This document shows, piece after piece, positions 1 through 8,435 of a stretch of DNA of 64,000 nucleotides. Every line of letters begins with the position of its first letter. The stretch's first letter is position 1. The stretch lies in assembly GCA_002418285.1 (NCBI GenBank), contig DIDT01000032.1, positions 92,184 through 156,183 of the forward strand, in the 5' to 3' direction. The stretch is from Phycisphaerales bacterium UBA5793 (lineage in GTDB: Bacteria > Planctomycetota > Phycisphaerae > Phycisphaerales > UBA5793). The notes beneath the pieces are model-generated. The model was not told the DNA's origin. It did no database searches and worked only from the letters and a program-made list of their open reading frames with translations. A program made the position numbers and the translations under genes.

Positions 1-718
1 GGCCCGGATCGCGCACACCCAGCAGGTTTTCTTCCGCCATGTGGCCAAGCACGGATTCGACGGTGAGCGGACCCGATCCGGTCAATTCCTTTGCAGCCTC
101 CTCAATGGCCAGTTCGCGAAAGGACTGAAACCTCGCCTGCACACGCTGGGCGCGGGCGCCGTCAAGGCCGACCTGGTTGATCAGCGTGGTTGGATCGATC
201 AGAATGTCACGCTTGAGCGCATCAATGACGTGCCGCAGCGCTGCGGCGCCCTCGGGTCCCTGCCACAGCGGGCCAAGCTGTTCCGTGGACTGCGGAAACT
301 TGATCGCGATGACCGTGTCGGCCCCGGCGTCGCCGATCGCTTTGACCAGCGCCTGATCCTGCGCCGGGTCATCGAAATCCGGTTCGTCAAACAGGAGATC
401 CAGAGCGATCACGCTCGGCTCGTAGGAATCGATGATCGAAATGGCGCGTCCGATCAGCGAGCGCTTCCAGGGCCAGCGGCCATACGACTGCAATGAACTG
501 TCGTCGATATCCACATGAACGATGCGATCGTTGGCGCGCGGCGGATTGAGGCGGCCGAAGCGAAAGAGGAAATCGCTCGCCAGACCCTCGGCGCGGTCGC
601 TCCAGGACGGGATGGTGAGCATGTAGGCCGTTACGGCAGCGAGCAGTGAGCCGGTGAGCCATGGCATCAGTGAGCCACGGCCGGATCCTGCACCAAAGAA
701 TCGAAACCGCACTCCCAC
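1..718 (-). CDS. CHASE2-domain sensor protein (N-terminal part, cut by window edge)
   Basis: A minus-strand frame open from 718 to the left edge reads as a CHASE2 extracellular sensor domain. After a short basic leader and one membrane helix (LLAAVTAYMLTIP) come the CHASE2 hallmarks VHVDIDDSSL, GRWPWKR, and IALDLLFDEP with the spaced acidic residues of this fold. A GTG at 718 is preceded by GGAGG at 5-nt spacing, and an in-frame stop lies just upstream near 782, so this start is well placed. CHASE2 domains usually sit in front of an adenylate/guanylate cyclase or a histidine kinase. That output domain lies outside the window and cannot be named. It is the last visible gene of a minus-strand cluster with a LysM-FecR protein. 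Confidence 0.8.
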   Translation of the reverse strand, partial: MGVRFRFFGAGSGRGSLMPWLTGSLLAAVTAYMLTIPSWSDRAEGLASDFLFRFGRLNPPRANDRIVHVDIDDSSLQSYGRWPWKRSLIGRAISIIDSYEPSVIALDLLFDEPDFDDPAQDQALVKAIGDAGADTVIAIKFPQSTEQLGPLWQGPEGAAALRHVIDALKRDILIDPTTLINQVGLDGARAQRVQARFQSFRELAIEEAAKELTGSGPLTVESVLGHMAEENLLGVRDPG

Positions 719-838
719 CAGGTCCTCCGACGTGAAGCCGCTTGCAGCCCCGCGCGCGCCGGCGCCCGGTCCGTACGTTCACATCGGATGATTCAAGCCG
801 CGAAGTGTCGCAATTTCCGCGACTGGCGCTTGCGGACG

Positions 839-1912
839 TCAGTTCCCGGGAGGGCCGTTGCCATAGCAGCCGCAACCGGAGCCCCGATCGTAATGCTGGA
901 TGAACTCCTGCAGCGTCTCGGTGTAGCCCTGCCGACCAAACGACTCGTCCAGCCCGATGTCGCGGAGCAGGTTCTGCCCATGCGTAACGATCATGGTGAG
1001 GAACTGGATCTCCTCCGGAGAGACCGCGCCCGCAAGCGGCAGGAAATAGGTGTGGGCAAAAGCTTCGAGCGACGGTAACTGGTGGTGATCAGTTGAGGCA
1101 TCCTCGGCCGAGAGAGCCACCTTGATTGCGTTGAGATACGCGATCTCAATGGCGCGGATACGGTTGGTCGGCACGCCGAAGGCGCGGAAGCCGTCAATAC
1201 CATCCCACACAATGCGCCAGCCGGTTCCTTTGACAGCCAGGGTGGCGCTCGGCGTCTTGATTTCAAAATCGTTCGACAGACCGACGTGATCGACCTTGAC
1301 ATCCGCCAGGCCATACTGCATGGTGACTCGGGTGCGCAGCGTGTCACCGGCCTGAATCATCTCGGGAAGGACGATGCGCGAGATGCGGTCGACCAGCATG
1401 GATGCGTTCATGCCGACGCGCAGCGTGACGGTCGAGTCCTTGCCGGTGCGGATTTCCGATCCCGTGGCGAGGATGTCATTGATCGCCGCATTCTTCCAGG
1501 GCGACTGGGCATCGGGCCTCCACTGGGCGCGCGTGCCTTCCACTTTCATGATCACCGCCTGAAGGATCTTCACTTCACCCTCAGGTAGCGGCGCGATCTT
1601 GGCGAGTTGATCACCGAGATCAATGCGCGGCAGGACAATGGCCTCGCCCACAACGAGATTGTTCGGGTCCAGATCCGGATTCGCCTCGGCGATGTCCTTG
1701 GCGAACTCCTTGCTGCCGTACCACTTCTCCGAGATCGACTCGAGCGTATCGCCTTCGCGCAAGGTGTATTTGATTGGCTGATCTTCGAGAACAGTCTCTT
1801 CGGTCGGTTGGGTCGGGGCGGCGGGCTGCTCCTGGGCCAGCGTCAGGTTGTGCCCGAGGCTCAGCGCCAGCAGAAGGGAGAGGAGTGTGCGAAGTGGTTT
1901 GCCGATCATCAC
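839..1912 (-). CDS. Secreted LysM-FecR domain protein
   Basis: A 357-residue exported protein. Residues 1-26 form a signal peptide (LLSLLLALSLGHNLTLAQ). Residues ~48-95 are a LysM peptidoglycan-binding module (YTLREGDTLESISEKWYG, then a LVVGEAIVLP end). Residues ~115-250 read as a FecR-type sheet domain (ILATGSEIRTGKDSTVTLRV, TPSATLAVKGTGW). The last ~100 residues are alpha-helical and end in a Gly/Cys-rich tail. FecR-like proteins without a sigma-factor partner are common beside CHASE2 cyclases, and the neighbour at 718 fits that. It probably sits in the periplasm on the cell wall. The start is one of two tandem ATGs at 1912/1909. The role in signalling is inference. Confidence 0.8.
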   Translation of the reverse strand: MMIGKPLRTLLSLLLALSLGHNLTLAQEQPAAPTQPTEETVLEDQPIKYTLREGDTLESISEKWYGSKEFAKDIAEANPDLDPNNLVVGEAIVLPRIDLGDQLAKIAPLPEGEVKILQAVIMKVEGTRAQWRPDAQSPWKNAAINDILATGSEIRTGKDSTVTLRVGMNASMLVDRISRIVLPEMIQAGDTLRTRVTMQYGLADVKVDHVGLSNDFEIKTPSATLAVKGTGWRIVWDGIDGFRAFGVPTNRIRAIEIAYLNAIKVALSAEDASTDHHQLPSLEAFAHTYFLPLAGAVSPEEIQFLTMIVTHGQNLLRDIGLDESFGRQGYTETLQEFIQHYDRGSGCGCYGNGPPGN

Positions 1913-1947
1913 GAGTCATCCGTTCCCGCGCGTCAGCGCGCTGGAGG

Positions 1948-2544
1948 CTAGAAATCCTGTCTGGGCGCTGAGACCAGTCCGGTGCGGCGATCCTGAATGC
2001 GCCCGATCGTTGCCATTAATTCGAGTCCTGAGAGGGCCTGGTTCTCCGATTTGCTCCCCATCAGTCCTTCGTAGTTCAGTTCGCGCAGCGCGTAGCGGGG
2101 TATCGGACCGAAAAGGTGCATGTTCACGCCGCCCTCGATGCCGGCCTCGATGCACATGGCCCGCGCCATCCAGCCGATCTGGGCCGTCTCATTGGCGATC
2201 AGAGCTTCATTCGCGCCGATCCAGCCGCGCTGGCGCGCGATGGCCAGTTCGGCGTCGAATCCGGCCGAGGGTTCGGCATCGGCGTCGGCCTCCTCCATCT
2301 CCTCGTGATCCGCATCCGATTCGGGCAGTACTTCAAAGGTCAGCAGCAGGGCGTGCAGGGCGTCGCGATTGCTGACCGCATCCTGCATGGCGAGTTCATC
2401 CCAGAAATCGAGTTCGGAGGTCACATCGGCCCCGCCGTACGTGTCGGCGATCGAAGCCTCGAGCATGGTGCGGGTGCAACCGCAAAGCTGCAGCGATGCG
2501 CTCAAGCCGATCAAGAGCAGGATGGCGCGAAACTCAGAACGCAT
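1948..2544 (-). CDS. Putative lipoprotein of unknown function
   Basis: A 198-residue protein with an N-terminal hydrophobic segment followed by a lipobox-like LQLCGC near residue 22, so it is probably a lipoprotein. The middle is acidic (an Asp/Glu-rich stretch near residues 75-90) and no known domain was recognised. Its start overlaps the 3' end of the upstream barrel gene by 11 bases (2534-2544), which suggests translational coupling. It lies between the outer-membrane barrel and the LysM-FecR gene on the same strand, so it is probably part of the same envelope operon. Confidence 0.7.
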   Translation of the reverse strand: MRSEFRAILLLIGLSASLQLCGCTRTMLEASIADTYGGADVTSELDFWDELAMQDAVSNRDALHALLLTFEVLPESDADHEEMEEADADAEPSAGFDAELAIARQRGWIGANEALIANETAQIGWMARAMCIEAGIEGGVNMHLFGPIPRYALRELNYEGLMGSKSENQALSGLELMATIGRIQDRRTGLVSAPRQDF

Positions 2545-4003
2545 AATTCAACCCCGCGTAGAAGAAGTGGCGCGTGTCATCGTTGCCGGCCGGCATCGCA
2601 TCGCCGGGGATGAACAGGCCGTAGCGCACGTCGAGCGACAGATCGCTGTAGATCTGCCAGTCGACAAAGAAATCGAACTCAGCCCCGAGGAATCGCTCGC
2701 CGCCGGTCGTCGTGAAGCTGACCGGTGCGTTTGAATCGAGTTTGTGCAGCAGGTAGCCGTCCACGCCGACGCGCATCTTGTCGAAGATCCCCTGGCCGCG
2801 CCAGGGCGTGGCGCTCGCGCCCATGCGCAGCGTAAGCAGGTTCGAGAAGTTTGGCCCGAGCACCAGGCCGGTGTTGGCGTACCCCAGCGCGTTGAAGGCG
2901 TGATCCTTGGTTCCACTCTGGTTGCCGCCGAAGGTGTTGGACGTGTGCTGCCGATCTGAATCGCCCGAGGCCGCCATCACTTCCCAGTCGAGTCGCACGC
3001 CGTTGGGTCGGCCCCAGCGCGGCGAGTAGATCATCCGCGCCGTCGCCGCCCATGCGCTGATTGATTCCTCCGTCTGCGCGAGCGGCGCGAGCACCGGCGA
3101 GATGCTGCTGCTCAGCGATCGGCCGTACTCGTAGATGAATTCCGTCTGGTAGTAGAGTTCGGTGGTGAGTTCGCCGCTGCTGCCCACACCGAGGTAGCGC
3201 GAGTCGTAGTGGTATCGCGTGGGATACGGCGTGCCGAGGAGCAGCACCGTCTGGCGGTCGCGGTCGTTCTGATCCTGCTGGTCGAGGAAGAAGAAGTAGG
3301 GGCGGTGCTTGTCAAAACCCGTGTAGGTGAACATCAACCCCATGTAGCGCCGATCGACATCGGTATCAAAGCCGGGCCGCGAGCTGTCGAAGTCCACCGG
3401 CGCCGTCGACGGGGTCAGGCCGATGAGGCCCATGACCTCGACATTGTGCAGCTCCATCGCGGCTTTGGCGGCGTAGAGATCTTCGCTCAGCACCAGACCC
3501 GTACCCCAGTTGATGAACTGCCGACCGGCCTGGAACCACACGTTGTCTCTTGAGCGCTCGCCGGTGTCGGCCATGTGGGCGGTGCGGTAGTCGAAGCGAT
3601 ACCAGTAGCGATCGCCGATCGGTTCGTCGAGGTTGTCGCCGCGTCCGTCGAAACTGTCGCCGGTGTTGAAGTCGAGGTAGTTGAAGCGCAGGCGGCCGTA
3701 GACCTCGTGGCCGGCCATGGTGAAATCGGCCCAGAGTTTGGTGTCGCTCTGGCGGAGGATGCGCGTGCTGCTGGTGGCGTCGTCGCTGGCGACAAAGCCA
3801 AAGGTCGTGTAGCCGCCAAAAAGCAGCCGGCCGGATTCGCCGATCTCCAGATCTGCCGCCCCGACCTGGCGCGATCGCTCGATATCCTGGAGTGTGCGCT
3901 CCAGTCGTTCAAACGTCTGGGGATCCTGCCCGAGCGCCCGCTGAGCCGACCCGACGGCGGGCATCGAAGCGACCAGACCCATCACAACCCATCGAACCCT
4001 CAT
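2534..4003 (-). CDS. Outer-membrane beta-barrel protein (alginate-export/porin-like)
   Basis: An exported protein of 489 residues. The ATG at 4003 has AGGAGG seven bases upstream and begins a clear signal peptide (MRVRWVVMGLVASMPAVGSA). The longer in-frame extension to 4117 lacks one. The mature part has many alternating aromatic/polar strands (e.g. FGGYTTFGFVASDD, YGRLRFNYLDFNTGD, VWFQAGRQFINWGTGLVLSE) and ends in an aromatic strand FFYAGLNYAF, the usual last strand of outer-membrane barrels. The overall pattern resembles alginate-export/DUF1302-type porins. The substrate is unknown. It is the first gene of the cluster down to the CHASE2 gene. Confidence 0.75.
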   Translation of the reverse strand: MRVRWVVMGLVASMPAVGSAQRALGQDPQTFERLERTLQDIERSRQVGAADLEIGESGRLLFGGYTTFGFVASDDATSSTRILRQSDTKLWADFTMAGHEVYGRLRFNYLDFNTGDSFDGRGDNLDEPIGDRYWYRFDYRTAHMADTGERSRDNVWFQAGRQFINWGTGLVLSEDLYAAKAAMELHNVEVMGLIGLTPSTAPVDFDSSRPGFDTDVDRRYMGLMFTYTGFDKHRPYFFFLDQQDQNDRDRQTVLLLGTPYPTRYHYDSRYLGVGSSGELTTELYYQTEFIYEYGRSLSSSISPVLAPLAQTEESISAWAATARMIYSPRWGRPNGVRLDWEVMAASGDSDRQHTSNTFGGNQSGTKDHAFNALGYANTGLVLGPNFSNLLTLRMGASATPWRGQGIFDKMRVGVDGYLLHKLDSNAPVSFTTTGGERFLGAEFDFFVDWQIYSDLSLDVRYGLFIPGDAMPAGNDDTRHFFYAGLNYAF

Positions 4004-4123
4004 GCGGCGGCCTCCTGCATCACACATCGGTCGAGATCGGCGCGAGCGATGAGCGGTATCGTACCAGCCCGGCGGCCGAGTGCGAAATCGAGTCTGCCGG
4101 GCCCGGTCGCGGATCAATCTGTG

Positions 4124-4741
4124 TCAGGGCAGCGAGGCGGCAAACTCCTCCAGCCCGAGAAACTCGAGCATGTGCTGGTCGTAGACCTTGGCGTGCTCAT
4201 CGCGCGACAGGTCGAGGCGGAGTTCGTTGATGACCTTTGTGCCCTGCATGACCCATTGCTGCCAGGTCTCTTTGGAGATGGTCTCGTAGATGCGCTGGCC
4301 GATAGGGCCGCGGAACGGGGGCTTGTCCAATTGCGTGCCGGGGCGGCCGGTGCGCTGGCAGATGAAGGCGCCCTCGGGGACGACGGGGTCGGGCGCGGCG
4401 TCTTTGACCTCGGGGATCGGGGCGCCGAGTTGCCTGGTGAGCATTTCGCCCATGGCGTTACGCGGCATGAGATCGCCGCGTCGGGCCGCGACCGCGTAGC
4501 CGCGGGTGAGCAGCTCCTCCGCCTCGGCTTCCTGCCCCGCCTGGATCATGGCCTGGCCGGCGAGTTGATAGGCCTTGCTCATCTCGGGCTGGAGTTCGAT
4601 GCAGCGCTGAAACGAGGGGATCGCCTCGCGGGCCTGGCCGGCCTGCAGCAGGGCGTTGCCGAGGCTGAAATGGGCCATCTCGTTGGTTGGGTCCGCCTCG
4701 GCCATGTTGCGGAACTGTGCAATTCGCTCGGCGCTGTCCAT
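4124..4741 (-). CDS. TPR protein fused to a YggX/Fe(II)-trafficking domain
   Basis: 205 residues. The N-terminal half is two to three tetratricopeptide repeats (AHFSLGNALLQAGQAREAIP, then AYQLAGQAMIQAGQEAEAEE). The C-terminal ~80 residues match the YggX oxidative-damage/Fe(II)-trafficking family in order: a single Cys in FICQRTGRPGTQLDKPPF, then GPIGQRIYETISKETWQQW, then VINELRLDLSRDEH. Stand-alone YggX proteins are about 90 residues and help protect Fe-S enzymes, so this is a fusion. ATG 4741 is chosen because GAGGAG lies five bases upstream. The TPR half could tether the YggX part to partner proteins (inference). Confidence 0.85.
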   Translation of the reverse strand: MDSAERIAQFRNMAEADPTNEMAHFSLGNALLQAGQAREAIPSFQRCIELQPEMSKAYQLAGQAMIQAGQEAEAEELLTRGYAVAARRGDLMPRNAMGEMLTRQLGAPIPEVKDAAPDPVVPEGAFICQRTGRPGTQLDKPPFRGPIGQRIYETISKETWQQWVMQGTKVINELRLDLSRDEHAKVYDQHMLEFLGLEEFAASLP

Positions 4742-5104
4742 CATCACTCCTCGGTTTGCTGGGGGCAAAGGGGATTATAGCGAAGCGGCGTCGCCGCCCG
4801 GCGCGGCTGGCGCGACAGATCGGGCGTTGCAACCCGCACCGGGCCCTGCTTGGGGACGATGTACGCCACTTCAGCCAGGAGCAACACGCGGCAACTCAAA
4901 AGACTGTCCCATGTCGTCACCCTCGCCACGGATGGCAACGGAGTTGCCGGTCTGTCGTCAGACGTCCCATCCATCGCCCGCAACAAGTCAATCCTCTTCC
5001 AGGCCGTGGTGCAGGGGGAGTGTGCGATCAGCCAACTGGTGGTCCATCGGTTTGAGTAGAGGCTGCCGCGATGCGGTGTTTCGCCACAAGCCGATTTCGT
5101 CGAT
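4742..5104. other. Intergenic region without a convincing gene
   Basis: About 360 bases between the TPR-YggX gene and the korB terminator. The open frames here lack a ribosome site and resemble no known protein. The only recognisable content is the short protein relic at 5000-5070, described separately. The promoter of the TPR-YggX gene should lie in the part next to 4742. Confidence 0.5.
5000..5070 (+). pseudogene. Relic of a short conserved protein segment, copy 1
   Basis: The plus strand encodes AVVQGECAISQLVVHRFE followed by a TAG stop. A near-identical segment, AVVQNECAISRLVVHRFEQ, is encoded on the minus strand at 59811-59882. The two DNA stretches are roughly 75% identical by eye over about 70 bases. 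Most differences fall at third codon positions, which is what a once-translated sequence would show. In this copy the codon after HRFE is TAG, where the other copy has CAG. The family was not recognised. Confidence 0.4.
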
Positions 5105-5113
5105 CAAACGCAA

Positions 5114-5144
5114 ACGGCCCGGACGACAAACTCGTCCGGGCCGT
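5114..5144 (-). terminator. Intrinsic terminator downstream of korB
   Basis: A perfect 13-bp inverted repeat (ACGGCCCGGACGA / TCGTCCGGGCCGT) with a 5-nt loop. On the minus strand it is followed by a T-rich stretch. It lies about 25 bases past the korB stop codon, in the right orientation to end the korA-korB transcript. Confidence 0.8.
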
Positions 5145-5168
5145 GTGTGTTCTTGTCGCAGCGTTGTG

Positions 5169-6194
5169 TTACTCGCTGACGGTCCACATCGAACCCGAGT
5201 GGATGAGTTTTTCGAGATCGCCCTCGCCGCGCTGCTCGAGGGCTTTGTTGACCTGGGCCATCATCATCTCTTCGTAGCAGGGCTTCTGGATGCGGTGAAA
5301 CACGCCAACCGGCTCGGGCATGCCCTGCTGGTGGCTCATGCGGCTGAGCAGGAACGCCAGTGCTGGATCCGTCTCGTCGTGGAAGAGCAGGTCGTCTTCC
5401 TTCACCTTGTCGAGGCTGACCACTTCGAGGCGCGTGCTGTTGAGGCGGATGCCCTTGTCGCGGTTGTTGCCAAAGACGAGCGGCTTGCCATGCTCGAGCA
5501 GGACGGTCGTCTCGCGGGCCGTGTCTTTTTCGGTGGCGTAGAAGAATGCCTGGTGATTGAAGACGTTGCAGTCCTGGTAGATCTCGATGAACGCGCTGCC
5601 GCGGTGATTGGCGGCGGCCTTGAGGACGTCGCCGAGGATGTTCAGCCCGCCCTTGTTCACGTCGGTGCATCGCGCGACAAAGGTCGCCTCGACACCCAGC
5701 GCGAAACTGATGGGGTGGATCGGATGGTCGATCGAACCCATCGGCGTGGACTTGGTTTTGTGGCCCTCGAGGCTGGTGGGGGAGTACTGCCCCTTGGTCA
5801 GGCCGTAGATGCGGTTGTTGAACAGCAGCACCTTGAGGTTCACGTTGCGGCGAAGCATGTGAATCATGTGATTGCCGCCGATCGACAGGCCGTCGCCGTC
5901 GCCGGTCACCAGCCAGACGTCAAGATTCGGGTTGGCGGCCTTGACGCCGGTCGCGACGGCCGGGGCGCGGCCATGAATGCCGTGGATGCCGTACGTGCCC
6001 ATGTAGTAGGGGAAGCGGCTTGAACAGCCGATGCCCGACACGAAGACGTAGTTCTCTCTGCGGTGCTGCAGATCGGGCAGCGCCTTGCGGACGGCGGCGA
6101 GGATGGCGTAGTCGCCGCAACCCGGGCACCAGCGCACTTCCTGGTCGGTGGCAAAGTCTTTGGCGGTGTACTTGGGAAGTTCGATCTGCGTCAT
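5169..6194 (-). CDS. korB: 2-oxoacid:ferredoxin oxidoreductase, beta subunit
   Basis: The 341-residue TPP-binding subunit of a 2-oxoacid (probably 2-oxoglutarate):ferredoxin oxidoreductase. It oxidatively decarboxylates a 2-oxoacid to acyl-CoA and reduces ferredoxin. Visible marks are CPGCGDY at residues 23-29, GIGCSSRFPYY, HGRAPAVATGVK, the TPP/Mg site GDGDGLSIGGNH followed by FNNRIYGLTKGQYSPTS, and GHKTKSTPMG. The length fits KorB. It follows korA by 94 bases on the same strand and is closed by a strong terminator at 5114-5144. The substrate is inferred from closest resemblance; a pyruvate or branched-chain substrate is less likely but possible. Confidence 0.93.
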   Translation of the reverse strand: MTQIELPKYTAKDFATDQEVRWCPGCGDYAILAAVRKALPDLQHRRENYVFVSGIGCSSRFPYYMGTYGIHGIHGRAPAVATGVKAANPNLDVWLVTGDGDGLSIGGNHMIHMLRRNVNLKVLLFNNRIYGLTKGQYSPTSLEGHKTKSTPMGSIDHPIHPISFALGVEATFVARCTDVNKGGLNILGDVLKAAANHRGSAFIEIYQDCNVFNHQAFFYATEKDTARETTVLLEHGKPLVFGNNRDKGIRLNSTRLEVVSLDKVKEDDLLFHDETDPALAFLLSRMSHQQGMPEPVGVFHRIQKPCYEEMMMAQVNKALEQRGEGDLEKLIHSGSMWTVSE

Positions 6195-6287
6195 GTGAAT
6201 CTCGATTCGGTCGTTTGATTGGTCGGCCCTGCAGCGGCCGGTTGGTTCATGCTCTCAGTCGGCTTGCTCTGGCGGGGTACGCGCCAC

Positions 6288-8192
6288 TCATTTCCTGGGC
6301 AGCAGGCTTTCCACCTCGGCGACAAGCTCGGCGACGAGGAAGGGCTTGCCCTGCACCTTGTTGATGCCCTTGGCGTCGACGAGGTAGTGCTCGCGAATGA
6401 GGCGGATGAGTTGGCCCTTGTTCAGTTCGGGCACGACGATGGTCTTGAACCGCTTGATGATGGCGCCCAGGTCGGGCGGCAGCGGGTTGATGTGGCGGAG
6501 GTGAATCGTGCCGACCTTGTGCTCCCGTGCGAGGAGGCGTTCGGTGGCGGCATGGATCGCACCATAGGTTCCACCCCAGCCGATGATGAGTACGTCGCCG
6601 CTGTCGGCCCCAAAGATCTCGGTGGGCGGAATGTCCTGCGCGGACTTTTCGACCTTCTGCTGGCGCAGGTTAATCATGCGCTGGTGGTTCGCCGGGTCGT
6701 AGCTGACATTGCCGGTGTTCTCCGCTTTCTCGAGACCACCGATGCGGTGTTCGAGATTGGCGGTGCCGGGGATCGCCCAGGGACGGGCGAGGTTCTCGTT
6801 GCGCAGGTATGGCCAGTAGACGTTGTTGCCCTCGCCGTCGTGATCGTCGGCGTGAGCGTTGAATTCAGTGGCGTACTTGACGGCGATTGGCTCGAGGTCG
6901 GCCACGTGGGGCAGCAGCCAGGGCTCAGCGCCGTTGGCGATGTAGCCGTCGGTGAGCAGCATCACCGGGGTCATGTACTTGACGGCCAGTCGCACGGCCT
7001 CGACCGCGGCGTCAAAGCAGTCGCCGGGGCCCTTGGCGGCGATCACGATAACCGGGCACTCGCCGTTGCGGCCGTAGACGGCTTGGAGCAGGTCGGCCTG
7101 TTCGGTCTTGGTGGGCAGACCGGTGCTCGGTCCGCCGCGCTGCACGTTGACGATGACGACCGGCAGTTCGGTCATGACCGCCAATCCGATGCCCTCGCCC
7201 TTGAGCGCGATGCCCGGTCCGCTGCTGGCGGTGACGGCGATGTCGCCGGTGTACGCTGCGCCAATGGTGGCGCAGATCGCGGCGATCTCATCTTCCATCT
7301 GCAGCGTCTTGACGTGGTAGTTCTTGTAGGCGCTGAGGAAGTGCAAAATGTCCGACGCCGGCGTGATGGGGTAGCCGGCGTAGGTGAGGTCGGTCTTGGC
7401 GAGTCGAGCGCCGGCAATGAGGCCCAGCGCCGTGGCCTCGTTGCCGGAAATCTGCCGGTACTGGCCCGGTGCGAGCTTGGCCTTGGGCACGACGTACCGG
7501 TTCTGGAACATCTCGGCCGTCTCACCCATGTAGTAGCCGGCCTTGAGCGCCTTGATGTTCATCTCAGCCATCTCGGGCTGGTTCTTGCGCTTCGCGAACA
7601 GGTTGGTGAGATGTTGGATCGTCGGCTCGAGCGAGCGGTCAAAGAGCCAGTACACGATGCCGAGCGTGTACATGTTCTTGGCGCGGCCGATGGCTTTGGA
7701 TCCCATGCCCGTCTCGGCGAGCGATTCATCGCAGAGGCGCGAAATCGGAATCTTGTAGAGTTTGTACTCGTCGAGTGAGCCGTCTTCGAGCGGGTTGCTG
7801 GTGTAGCCGGCTTTCTTGAGATTGTTGTTGTTGAATGCGTCTTCGTTGACGATGAGAATGCCGCCGCCCTTGAGATCGGCGACGTTGGTCTTCAGCCCTG
7901 CGGGGTTCATCGCCACGAGCACGTCGACCTTGTCGCCGGGAGTGAAGATGTCGGTGCTGGCGAAGTTGACCTGGAAGCCCGACACGCCCGGGAGCGTGCC
8001 GGCTGGGGCGCGGATTTCGGCGGGGAAGTCGGGGAACGTCGACACGTCGTTGCCGAACACGGCGGAGGTGGTGGTAAACTCGCCACCGGTGAGTTGCATG
8101 CCGTCACCCGAGTCACCACAGAATCGAATGACGGCGCCCTCGAGTGTTTCAGTGGCGAATTGACGATCGACGGCCGTTGCTGGCGTGTTCAT
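6288..8192 (-). CDS. korA: 2-oxoacid:ferredoxin oxidoreductase, fused gamma/alpha subunit
   Basis: A 634-residue fused KorA-type subunit. The N-terminal ~200 residues are the gamma domain (IRFCGDSGDGMQLTGGEF, then DVLVAMNPAGLKTN). Next is the pyrimidine-binding alpha domain with AGYPITPASDILHFLS, EDEIAAICATIGAAYTG, TASSGPGIALKGEGIGLA and QRGGPSTGLPTKTEQADL. The C-terminal domain II contains IGWGGTYGAIHAATERLL and HLRHINPLP. ATG 8192 (MNTPATAV) is chosen because the frame upstream to 8369 has no protein-like composition. It pairs with korB 94 bases downstream. This enzyme replaces or supplements the 2-oxoglutarate dehydrogenase step of the TCA cycle and fits with the aconitase in this window. 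Confidence 0.92.
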   Translation of the reverse strand: MNTPATAVDRQFATETLEGAVIRFCGDSGDGMQLTGGEFTTTSAVFGNDVSTFPDFPAEIRAPAGTLPGVSGFQVNFASTDIFTPGDKVDVLVAMNPAGLKTNVADLKGGGILIVNEDAFNNNNLKKAGYTSNPLEDGSLDEYKLYKIPISRLCDESLAETGMGSKAIGRAKNMYTLGIVYWLFDRSLEPTIQHLTNLFAKRKNQPEMAEMNIKALKAGYYMGETAEMFQNRYVVPKAKLAPGQYRQISGNEATALGLIAGARLAKTDLTYAGYPITPASDILHFLSAYKNYHVKTLQMEDEIAAICATIGAAYTGDIAVTASSGPGIALKGEGIGLAVMTELPVVIVNVQRGGPSTGLPTKTEQADLLQAVYGRNGECPVIVIAAKGPGDCFDAAVEAVRLAVKYMTPVMLLTDGYIANGAEPWLLPHVADLEPIAVKYATEFNAHADDHDGEGNNVYWPYLRNENLARPWAIPGTANLEHRIGGLEKAENTGNVSYDPANHQRMINLRQQKVEKSAQDIPPTEIFGADSGDVLIIGWGGTYGAIHAATERLLAREHKVGTIHLRHINPLPPDLGAIIKRFKTIVVPELNKGQLIRLIREHYLVDAKGINKVQGKPFLVAELVAEVESLLPRK

Positions 8193-8435
8193 GAGTGGCG
8201 ACGTCCTTACTCTTCGCGTGATGCGTTGTCGGTACAAAGACCCAGGTGCTGTCCCGTCAGCGGGAAGCCGGCCGAGTGCCAGTGCGGTGCTCGGATTCGT
8301 GTGGCCCGCCAACCCAGATAATCCGCAACTATAGGAGGGGCCATCGGCTTTCGGGAAGCAGGAGAACACCTTAACAAAGGGTTCGCCGCCTCCATCCGCG
8401 CCTTTCAGGAAGACGCCTGAGAATCCGCCGCCCGT

